64,000 bases of DNA from Ralstonia wenshanensis. Its GTDB lineage: Bacteria > Pseudomonadota > Gammaproteobacteria > Burkholderiales > Burkholderiaceae. The notes beneath the pieces were generated by a model that worked only from the letters and a program-made list of their open reading frames with translations, was not told the DNA's origin and searched no databases. Below are positions 25,133 through 32,179 of the stretch, piece by piece. The position numbers were made by a program, and so were the translations under genes. The stretch's first letter is position 1. Each line of letters starts with the position of its first letter. Location: assembly GCF_021173085.1 (NCBI RefSeq), contig NZ_CP076412.1, forward strand, positions 62,001 through 126,000. Direction: 5' to 3'.

Positions 25133-25789
25133 ATGAGCCAGACGATGCTCCTGTCTTATGACCCTGTGCAGCATCTACTGCCGCAGTCAACGTCCCACGC
25201 GGCGCCAGCGGCAACCATTGCACTGGCGCCGCCGGTACTGGATGGCGGCAACACGTTGAGTGCTGCGCTGAGCAAGCGGAAAAGCGTGCGGGCGTTCGAG
25301 CCCACGCCGCTGTCACTGCAGCAACTGAGCGAATTGCTATGGGCGGCAAACGGCATCAACCGGCCGGAAATCGGGGGGCGAACGGCGCCATCAGCGCACG
25401 GCCTGAACGAGATCGACATCTACGTCGCCCTGCCAGAGGGCGTCTACGAATACGAGCCTGCGGCCCACCGCCTGCGTCTCAAGCATGCCGTGGACGCGCG
25501 CAACCTGACCGGATACCAGGATTTTGTGGGCAAGGCGCCGCTGGATCTGGTGTACGTGGTGAACCATGCGCGTGCAGACCAGATGCCAGAAGCCGTGCGC
25601 GAAACATTTTCCGGTGTAGCGGCGGGAGCGATCTCGCAAAACGTGTCGCTTTACTGTGCCTCGGCCGGGCTCGGCTGTGTGGTGCGTGGCTGGCTCAATC
25701 AGCGTTTTCTGGCAGAAGCGCTATCGCTCAATGAAGACGAAGTGCCGGTGCTGGCACAGACGGTCGGCCGCCCAGCCGCTGAGCAGTGA
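25133..25789 (+). CDS. Nitroreductase-family protein (SagB-like)
   Basis: 218 residues, FMN-dependent nitroreductase fold: KRKSVRAFEPTPLSLQQLSELLWAANGIN at about 50-78 is the N-terminal FMN site, and GAISQNVSLYCASAGLGCVVRGW near 165-187 the second. The lack of a long extension makes it a short SagB/thiazoline-oxidase-like or flavin-reductase-like member; the substrate is unknown. DosR-regulated nitroreductases occupy a similar place in mycobacterial dormancy loci (analogy only). GAGGTG precedes the ATG at 25133; an in-frame ATG at 25103 is possible. It lies 9 bp before the next gene. Confidence 0.85.
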   Translation: MSQTMLLSYDPVQHLLPQSTSHAAPAATIALAPPVLDGGNTLSAALSKRKSVRAFEPTPLSLQQLSELLWAANGINRPEIGGRTAPSAHGLNEIDIYVALPEGVYEYEPAAHRLRLKHAVDARNLTGYQDFVGKAPLDLVYVVNHARADQMPEAVRETFSGVAAGAISQNVSLYCASAGLGCVVRGWLNQRFLAEALSLNEDEVPVLAQTVGRPAAEQ

Positions 25790-25797
25790 GGTATGAC

Positions 25798-26304
25798 ATG
25801 AGCCAAGCAGTTCGTTCTTTGCCGCGCTGCATTCTCGCCGCGTTGGCTTTGGCCGCCAGCGCACACGCAGGTGCAGTCGGGCCGGATGCGGCGGCGGCTC
25901 CTGAAGTCCGCGTTCAGAACGAGATCGCCTATGTGTCGGGTGGCGTTGGCAGCGACGCGCGCGACACCATGCACGCAATGGCAAGCCGTTTCAACGTGCG
26001 GCTGAACGTGGTGTCGGCCAGAACCGGCGAGGCGTTGTCGGATGTGGATGTCTCGGTGGCGGACGATCGCGGAACGCTTCGATTGCGCGTGCGCACGGAG
26101 GGGCCGTTGTTGTATATGCGCTTGCCCCGCGGGCACTATCAGATAACCGCTGCGTACCGGGGCGTAATGCAGACCCTGAGCGTTCGGGCCGGTACAAAGC
26201 CGGTCGATGCCGTTGTGCGGTTGCGTATCGAACCGGAAACAGACCGGTGGCTCCTGTGCAAGCGCGATTGCCCCCGCGCTGGCGTACGTCCGACGACGCG
26301 ATGA
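25798..26304 (+). CDS. Secreted protein with carboxypeptidase-regulatory-like fold
   Basis: 168 residues. Signal peptide with cleavage near AASAHAGA (about residue 23). The mature part has a conserved block IAYVSGGVGSDARDTMHAM followed by a beta-sandwich ending SEGPLLYMRLPRGHYQITAAYRG-like (here TEGPLLYM...). A paralogue at 38669 has the same order of blocks. Neither has catalytic motifs; a periplasmic binding or structural role is a guess. It is between nitroreductase (9 bp) and reductase (7 bp) genes in one operon, with GAGGT before the ATG. Confidence 0.75.
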   Translation: MSQAVRSLPRCILAALALAASAHAGAVGPDAAAAPEVRVQNEIAYVSGGVGSDARDTMHAMASRFNVRLNVVSARTGEALSDVDVSVADDRGTLRLRVRTEGPLLYMRLPRGHYQITAAYRGVMQTLSVRAGTKPVDAVVRLRIEPETDRWLLCKRDCPRAGVRPTTR

Positions 26305-26311
26305 GGCCGTC

Positions 26312-27058
26312 ATGACAATACAGCGCATTGCGCTCATCACCGGTGGTATGGGCGGGTTGGGTGAAGCCATTGCCGTTCGTCTGCACGCGCAAGGGCATCG
26401 CGTGGTGGTTACCCATTCTCTGGGCAACGCGCATGTGACCTCATGGGTGGCAGAACAGCATGCCTACGGGCGCCTGTTCCAGACGTTCGCGGTGGATGTG
26501 GCCGACTACAACGCTTGCCAACGATGCGCATCTGAGGTGCTTTCGATCGTGGGCCCGGTCGACATTCTGGTGAACAACGCCGGTATTACACAGGACATGA
26601 CCTTCAAGCGCATGACGCTAGAAGCCTGGCGGAACGTGCTGGCTACCGACCTCGACTCCGTCTTCAACATGACCAAGCCGCTGTACGAAGGCATGATCGA
26701 CCGCGGTTGGGGCCGCATCATCAACATCTCGTCGGTCAATGGATCGCGGGGTGCGTTCGGGCAGACGAACTATGCGGCGGCCAAGGCCGGCATACATGGG
26801 TTCACCAAAGCGCTGGCCCTCGAGTGTGCCGCAAAGGGCGTGACCGTCAACACGATCTCGCCCGGCTATCTCGCCACGCGAATGACCCGCGATATTCCCC
26901 GCGAGATCACGCAAGAACGGATTCTTCCGCAGATCCCGCTGGGCCGTCTTGGTCGGCCAGAAGAGGTGGCGGCCCTGGTGGCATTTCTGTGCGGCGAGGA
27001 CGCTGCCTACATTACCGGTGCCAACCTGGCCGTGAATGGTGGCCTGCACATGCAGTAG
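26312..27058 (+). CDS. phaB: Acetoacetyl-CoA reductase-like short-chain dehydrogenase (PhaB type)
   Basis: 248 residues, classical SDR: cofactor loop TGGMGGLGEAIA (12-23), NNAG motif near 90, catalytic Ser in INISSVNG (near 141), Tyr-x3-Lys in TNYAAAKAG (near 154-158). The T-Q-D-M-T-F-K-R-M and VNTISPGYLATRM stretches are typical of PhaB/PhbB, which makes (R)-3-hydroxybutyryl-CoA for polyhydroxybutyrate with NADPH. It is separated from phaC/phaA genes, so it is likely an accessory copy used with the stress phasins. Third gene of the 25133-27058 operon. Confidence 0.86.
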   Translation: MTIQRIALITGGMGGLGEAIAVRLHAQGHRVVVTHSLGNAHVTSWVAEQHAYGRLFQTFAVDVADYNACQRCASEVLSIVGPVDILVNNAGITQDMTFKRMTLEAWRNVLATDLDSVFNMTKPLYEGMIDRGWGRIINISSVNGSRGAFGQTNYAAAKAGIHGFTKALALECAAKGVTVNTISPGYLATRMTRDIPREITQERILPQIPLGRLGRPEEVAALVAFLCGEDAAYITGANLAVNGGLHMQ

Positions 27059-27081
27059 CGCGCATGCACAAGCACGATGCC

Positions 27082-27399
27082 TCAAGAGTGTGATTCTCGT
27101 TTGCCGTTGGCTTCGACGAGCATGCGTTCCACGTGCGTGAAGGCCTCGCGGAGCGCGACGTAGGGATCCTCGTTGGACGTATTGCTCGAAACATGCGTCT
27201 GATGTGGTGTGAACACGTGGACGTGGACGTCGAACGGCTTGCCCTGGTGCTGATGCTTGGCTCCCACGGCAAGACTGACGCGGCAGCGCATCAGATCGGC
27301 ACGAATGCGCTTCAAGCGGTCTGCATGGTTGATAACCGCTTCTTCGACGGCCTTCGAATGCGGAATACCCTGGAATGAAATATCGACTGGGACGCTCAT
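27082..27399 (-). CDS. Short ribosome hibernation factor-like protein (HPF/RaiA family)
   Basis: 105 residues, a single S30AE/RaiA domain: MSVPVDISFQGIPHSKAVEEAVINHADRLKR then a basic helix and HVHVFTPHQ strand. It lacks the C-terminal dimerisation domain of long HPF, so it should behave like short HPF or YfiA, binding the 30S subunit in resting cells. The alternative start 15 codons upstream is less likely because GGAG sits 8 bases before the ATG at 27399. An FNR-type box (TTGACTCGGATCAA) is 82 bp upstream. Paralogues are at 39655 and 43990. Confidence 0.85.
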   Translation of the reverse strand: MSVPVDISFQGIPHSKAVEEAVINHADRLKRIRADLMRCRVSLAVGAKHQHQGKPFDVHVHVFTPHQTHVSSNTSNEDPYVALREAFTHVERMLVEANGKRESHS

Positions 27400-27474
27400 G
27401 GTTTGGCTCCGGTTGGTCTGCATACTGATGTGGAAATTCATGTGTTCATTCTTGATCGCACGATTTCCGGCACC

Positions 27475-27488
27475 TTGACTCGGATCAA
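27475..27488 (-). promoter_or_regulatory. FNR-type box TTGACTCGGATCAA
   Basis: One mismatch to TTGAT-N4-ATCAA, 82 bp before the HPF-like gene that starts at 27399, in the gap after polX. Confidence 0.65.
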
Positions 27489-27560
27489 CCCGATGGGCAC
27501 GGCGTACGACATGTTGCGGTGCAGATACAGAATGCCCGAGGTGGTGTGCGCATGCGCTCG

Positions 27561-29309
27561 TCACATGGTCCGCTTCAACAACGGCAGCAGCGTGTCGAGC
27601 GAGTGCGCATTGAGCACGTCTGCCTGCCCTAGCCATGCGCGGCGGGCTTGCGTGACACCCAGGGGCAGGTTCGTCAGATCAGCCGGGCTGTGCGCGTCGG
27701 ATGCAATGCTCACGAGCACGCCTTCCGCCTTTGCCAGGCGACATCCAACGTCGGACAGGTCCAGGCGGGAGGGCTGGGCATTGGCCTCAACGTAGCAGCC
27801 GCGCTGTGCAATGGCGGTCAGGACCCGCTTGAGGTCAACGTTGCAGGCGTTGCGCTCGCCAATCAGCCGGCCTAGCGGGTGGGCGAGGATGGTGAAGTGC
27901 GGATGATCGAGCGCACGAAGAATGCGTGACGTCTGTTGGTCGGCCGGCAGACTGAAGTGGCTATGGATTGCGCCCACGACAAGATCCAGGCGCCCCAGCA
28001 CCGAATCCGGCAGGTCCAGTGACCCGTCCTCCAGAATGTCGACTTCAACCCCCTTGAGCAGCACGGGCCAACCCTCGTGTTCGGCGTTGAAGCGGTCGAT
28101 GGCATCGGCTTGTGCGGCCAGGCGCTCCGCCGTGAGCCCATGGGTTATGCCAATGCGTGGCGAATGATCGGTCACTGCCAGGTATTGATAGCCCAGCAGG
28201 CGCGCCTGCGCCGCCATCGCTTCGAGGCTGGCGGTGCCATCGCTGGCCGATGTGTGGACATGAAGGTCCCCCTTGATGTCGCTCTGTTCAACGAGGGATG
28301 GTAGGGCGCCGGACTGCGCGGCTGCGATCTCGCCTTGGTCTTCGCGCAGCTCGGGACAGATCCAAGGCAAGCCCACTGCACGGTAGACCGACGCCTCCGT
28401 CTGGCCGGCGATGCGCGCCTTTCCTCGGAAGACACCATATTCGTTGATCTTCAGACCCTGAGCCTGCGCAAGCTTGCGCAGTGCGATGTTATGCGGCTTC
28501 GATCCGGTGAAATACACCAGCGCCGCGCCGAAGGCGTCGGAGCGCACCACGCGCAAGTCCACCTGCATGCCGTTTTTCAGGACGACGCTTGCACGGGTGG
28601 GTCCCGCTGAGATTCGGGTAGCGACCTCGTTGTAGTGCACGAAGTGCTCAACGATCTGGGCGCGTTTTCTTCCCGTGATGAGTAGATCCAGATCCCCCAC
28701 GGTGTCTCGGCCGCGCCGGTAGCTCCCGGCAACGACGAGTTGGTCGACCAGGCCGCTCGCCAGCAGGTAATGCGTCAGTGCGTCGGCGCATGGCTTGGCG
28801 ATTGCCAAACCATAACGGCGATCGCGCGCCAGGCGTGCGTTGAGGGCTTCGAGCAATCGCTCTTCGCTTCGGGGGCCAAAGCCATGCAGTTCGCGAATGC
28901 GGTGCGCCGCTGCTGCCCGAGCCAGCTCGTCCAACGAGGTGATGCCCAGCTCGTGCTGCAAAGCACGGGCCCGCTTTGGGCCCAGCCCAGGCAATTGAAG
29001 CAGTTGAAGCACGTACGATGGAACCTCCGTACGCACACGTGTGAGCATGGCGCAGGTTCCCGTTTCGACGATCTCGCGCATCTTTGCCGCTAGGTCGACT
29101 CCAACACCTGGCAAGGCGGTCAAGTCGGCGCCGCGTGCCAGCATGGCGTCAACGCCTTCCGTCATGCCTTCGACCATGCGGGCAGCGTTGCGGTAAGCGC
29201 GTACCCGAAACGGGTTGGCTTCCTCAACCTCCAGCAAATCAGCGATTTCGTTGAAGATCGCAGCGATGGCCTGGTTCGCGGGGTACTGATAAGAAGCGGC
29301 CAATGGCAT
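27561..29309 (-). CDS. polX: DNA polymerase X with PHP domain
   Basis: 582 residues, bacterial/archaeal PolX architecture: N-terminal helix-hairpin-helix 8-kDa region (LTALPGVGVDLAAKM, PGLGPKRARAL), nucleotidyltransferase palm with metal-binding GDLDLLI (GSYRRGRDTVGDLDLLI near 185-201), thumb, then C-terminal PHP phosphoesterase domain (DLHVHTSASDG near 340, VTDHSPRIGI, HPHFTILAHP, SDAHSP). It performs gap filling in base-excision repair with 3-prime-end trimming by the PHP domain. Length is normal. It is the only DNA-repair gene in the middle of the island. Confidence 0.93.
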   Translation of the reverse strand: MPLAASYQYPANQAIAAIFNEIADLLEVEEANPFRVRAYRNAARMVEGMTEGVDAMLARGADLTALPGVGVDLAAKMREIVETGTCAMLTRVRTEVPSYVLQLLQLPGLGPKRARALQHELGITSLDELARAAAAHRIRELHGFGPRSEERLLEALNARLARDRRYGLAIAKPCADALTHYLLASGLVDQLVVAGSYRRGRDTVGDLDLLITGRKRAQIVEHFVHYNEVATRISAGPTRASVVLKNGMQVDLRVVRSDAFGAALVYFTGSKPHNIALRKLAQAQGLKINEYGVFRGKARIAGQTEASVYRAVGLPWICPELREDQGEIAAAQSGALPSLVEQSDIKGDLHVHTSASDGTASLEAMAAQARLLGYQYLAVTDHSPRIGITHGLTAERLAAQADAIDRFNAEHEGWPVLLKGVEVDILEDGSLDLPDSVLGRLDLVVGAIHSHFSLPADQQTSRILRALDHPHFTILAHPLGRLIGERNACNVDLKRVLTAIAQRGCYVEANAQPSRLDLSDVGCRLAKAEGVLVSIASDAHSPADLTNLPLGVTQARRAWLGQADVLNAHSLDTLLPLLKRTM

Positions 29310-29424
29310 GGGTCATCCTCTTGCATGCAAGTCCCTCATCGTTTCATCTGGCGATGCGGGGGCCTTGCGGCACATCAAACGGAATGCGTGGCTTTGCAGG
29401 ATCACGACACACTGTCGACCCGCC

Positions 29425-29438
29425 TTGCGCGAGATCAA
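29425..29438 (+). promoter_or_regulatory. FNR-like site TTGCGCGAGATCAA
   Basis: Perfect ATCAA half with two mismatches in the other. Centred 57 bp before the rhomboid gene (29489) and 122 bp before polX (29309). Confidence 0.4.
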
Positions 29439-29488
29439 CCCGGCCAACGCGCGCGGCCGTATCGTGGGCAGAGATCAGGGGTGCCTTC

Positions 29489-30082
29489 ATGATCAAGCTG
29501 CTCATCCTCACCAACGTGGCGGTGTTCTGTGCAGAGCTCTTTGCAGGAGACGAGCTGCTGCGTACCTTTGCTCTCTGGCCGCTCGGCATATCAGGGGCCG
29601 GCCTGCGGAGCGGATTCATGCCGTGGCAACCGCTGACATACGCCTTCCTGCACGCAAACGGGGCGCATCTGGTGCTCAACATGTTCGGGCTCTATATGTT
29701 TGGCCGCGACGTGGAGCGCACCGTGGGTACACCGCGGGCCTGGCTGCTCTACGTATCCAGCATCTTGAGTGCGGCCTTTGCGCAGATCGCCTTTACAGCC
29801 TTGAGCGTGCTGCCGGCGGGGCCGGTCATCGGCGCTTCCGGGGGCGTGTTCGGATTGCTTCTCGCGTATGCCGTCCTGTTTCCCAATCGCATGATCGTTC
29901 CGTTGATCCCGCCCATCCCGATGCCTGCGTGGGTGTTTGCAACGCTCTATGCGATCGTGGAGCTGACGCTGGGCGTGAGCGGAACCGAAGTCGATGTCGC
30001 GCACTTCGCCCATCTGGGCGGCATGGCGGGCAGCGGGGTGCTGCTTTGGCATTGGCTGCACGGCACACCCAGAGAGTCATAA
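29489..30082 (+). CDS. Rhomboid-family intramembrane serine protease
   Basis: 197 residues, six predicted membrane spans. Catalytic Ser in GASGGVFGLLLAY (near residue 115), catalytic His in VDVAHFAHLGGMAGSG (near 173) and the loop L1 motif (WRxxT-like WQPLTYAFLHANGAHLVLNM). It should cleave membrane-spanning proteins within the inner membrane. The start ATG at 29489 lacks a strong ribosome-binding site. The likely substrate is not evident. It heads a 29.5-34.5 kb same-direction group of envelope genes. Confidence 0.9.
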   Translation: MIKLLILTNVAVFCAELFAGDELLRTFALWPLGISGAGLRSGFMPWQPLTYAFLHANGAHLVLNMFGLYMFGRDVERTVGTPRAWLLYVSSILSAAFAQIAFTALSVLPAGPVIGASGGVFGLLLAYAVLFPNRMIVPLIPPIPMPAWVFATLYAIVELTLGVSGTEVDVAHFAHLGGMAGSGVLLWHWLHGTPRES

Positions 30083-30135
30083 CCGGGGCGGGCCGGGCGA
30101 TGCGCGCTATCCACTCTTCTTCGCAGGCACGGCTG

Positions 30136-30924
30136 ATGAACACCTGGATCTTCTCGTTGTGTTGTGCACTCCTGATGCTTGCGTATCCGGCTGCCCACGC
30201 AGAGATGCCGGCCATGGAGCCACATGTGGTGGTGCTCGTCTATCACCGCTTTGCATCGACGGTGGATAGCACCATGACGGTTCGGATGCAGACGTTCGAA
30301 GCACATCTACAGGCGATCGAGGCGGCTGGTTATCGCATCGTGCCGCTCGCGGACATCCTGCGCTGGCACCAAGGCGAGCAAGATGCACTGCCGGGGAAGG
30401 CGGTGGCCATTACGGTGGATGACGGCCACCGGTCTGTGTACGACACATTGTGGCCTGCGCTGCGCGGCCGGCACGTTCCCGTAACGCTGTTTGTGTATCC
30501 GTCTGCCATTTCAAATGCCGCCTACGCAATGACGTGGCCCCAGTTGCGAGCGCTGGCCCGCACCGGACAGTTTGACGTGCAGTCCCATACCTACTGGCAT
30601 CCGAACTTCCGCGTGGAACGGATGCACCGAAGCACCGATGATTTCGTCAAGTTCGCCCGCGATCAGTTGCGCCGCGCAAAGGTGCGCATCGAGACGGAAA
30701 TCGGCGTCCGCGTGCATTTGCTGGCGTGGCCTTTCGGCATCCACGATCCTGAGCTGGAGCGCATTGCACGAGAGGAAGGCTATACCGCGGCCTTCACGCT
30801 GGACGCGCAACCGCTGCGGGCGAGCCAACCCGCCATGGCACTGCCACGATACCTGATCACCGATGGCTGTGGTGCACGGTGCATGACAAACATTCTCAAT
30901 GCAGCCGAGGGCAATCATGAGTAG
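30136..30924 (+). CDS. Secreted polysaccharide deacetylase (NodB fold)
   Basis: 262 residues. Signal peptide (about 1-22, LMLAYPAAHA), then the NodB catalytic domain: VLVYHRF, motif 1 TVDDGHRS (metal and base Asp-Asp), motif 2 H-x3-H in QSHTYWHPN, and the WPFG motif (LLAWPFGIHDP). Expected to remove N-acetyl groups from peptidoglycan or an exopolysaccharide (PgaB-like N-terminal domain). An in-frame ATG 12 codons earlier (30100) is possible. The stop overlaps the next start by 8 bp, so it is translationally coupled to the putative glycosidase. Confidence 0.88.
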   Translation: MNTWIFSLCCALLMLAYPAAHAEMPAMEPHVVVLVYHRFASTVDSTMTVRMQTFEAHLQAIEAAGYRIVPLADILRWHQGEQDALPGKAVAITVDDGHRSVYDTLWPALRGRHVPVTLFVYPSAISNAAYAMTWPQLRALARTGQFDVQSHTYWHPNFRVERMHRSTDDFVKFARDQLRRAKVRIETEIGVRVHLLAWPFGIHDPELERIAREEGYTAAFTLDAQPLRASQPAMALPRYLITDGCGARCMTNILNAAEGNHE

Positions 30925-32179
30925 CCGTCTGCGCCTTTGGCTTGCCGCTGCGTGGCTTTCCTGCGCGCAGTTTGCCGGCGCGGCCGAGGTCAGGGTGGTA
31001 GATGCACAGACCCACCTTCCTGTGGAAGGCGCAATCACATTTGTTCAGGGTAAGAGCGGAAATACCGATGCGGCTGGCTTGGTCGATATTCCAGCCGCGG
31101 CAGTGGATGCAGGCGCGATGGTCAGCGTCCGTGCCCCCGGCTATGCGCGCGCGGAACTAGTGCTTGGCGGCCCGCAGCCCGCAGCCACGATCGTGCTCAA
31201 GCAGATCAAGCCCCGAGCGGTCTATCTGTCGGTACAGGGCGTATCCAACAGATTCTTGCGCGATGCCGCCGTCGCACTCCAGCGCGAGACAGCGATCAAT
31301 GCGCTGGTGATCGATATCAAGGGCGACCGGGGCGATACACCGTACCCGAGCGCGGCCCGTGTGGCAGTCGGCGCTGCCCGCGAACAGAAGAACGGTGCAG
31401 CCCGCATCAACCAGTTCGCCGCCGTGATTCGGCAACTTCGTCTACGAGGCCTCTACCTGATTGCGCGCATCGTCGTCTTCAAGGACGACCCCTTGGCCCG
31501 GGCACACCCCGAATGGGCTGTGCGGGACCGCGATGGAGCGGTCTGGCACGATCGTGAAGATCAACAATGGATCGACCCGGGCGTCGAAGCCGCCTGGGCC
31601 AGCTCGCTTGACGTGGCGGAAGAGGCTGCAAGACTCGGGTTCGACGAGATCCAGTTCGACTACCTGCGTTTTCCGGACGCCAATGGCTTGCAGTTCCATC
31701 AGGCCAACACGCAGGCACACCGGGTTGCGGCCGTGACGGGTTTTCTTGCGCAGGCGAGAGAGCGGCTGCGGCCGTACAACATTTACCTGGCAGCGGATAT
31801 TTTCGGCTACGTCTGCTGGAACACCGACGACACCGCGATCGGCCAGCAGATCAACACGCTGGGCGCCGTGGTGGACTACATCTCGCCCATGCTCTATCCG
31901 TCCGGTTTCACATGGGGCTTGCCGGGTGTCAGGAAACCCACCGAGAAGCCCGGCGAGATCGTCTCGCACTCCCTGGCTGAAGCGAAGCGGCGCACAGGTT
32001 TGCCGGGGGTGAGATTCCGGCCATGGCTCCAGGCATTCCGGGACTATGCTTTTGATCGTCGTGAGTTCAATGCCGAGATGATTCGCGCCCAAGTCGACGC
32101 TGCTGACGCGGAAGGTACCAACGGATGGATGCTATGGAACGCGCGCAATCGTTACGATCCCGCCAACTTGCCGCGATAG
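30917..32179 (+). CDS. Putative glycoside hydrolase (DUF4015, TIM-barrel) with N-terminal sandwich domain
   Basis: 420 residues. Signal peptide (about 1-22), a carboxypeptidase-regulatory/Ig-like beta-sandwich (about 24-100), then a DUF4015 putative glycosidase barrel: INALVIDIKGDRGDT, FDEIQFDYLRFPDANG (conserved Asp/Tyr/Phe/Pro) and DYISPMLYPSGFTWG. This is the family linked to GTP-bound or exopolysaccharide-degrading activity only by prediction. It overlaps the deacetylase gene by 8 bp and the next gene by 55 bp, arguing for joint action on an envelope sugar polymer. Confidence 0.82.
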   Translation: MSSRLRLWLAAAWLSCAQFAGAAEVRVVDAQTHLPVEGAITFVQGKSGNTDAAGLVDIPAAAVDAGAMVSVRAPGYARAELVLGGPQPAATIVLKQIKPRAVYLSVQGVSNRFLRDAAVALQRETAINALVIDIKGDRGDTPYPSAARVAVGAAREQKNGAARINQFAAVIRQLRLRGLYLIARIVVFKDDPLARAHPEWAVRDRDGAVWHDREDQQWIDPGVEAAWASSLDVAEEAARLGFDEIQFDYLRFPDANGLQFHQANTQAHRVAAVTGFLAQARERLRPYNIYLAADIFGYVCWNTDDTAIGQQINTLGAVVDYISPMLYPSGFTWGLPGVRKPTEKPGEIVSHSLAEAKRRTGLPGVRFRPWLQAFRDYAFDRREFNAEMIRAQVDAADAEGTNGWMLWNARNRYDPANLPR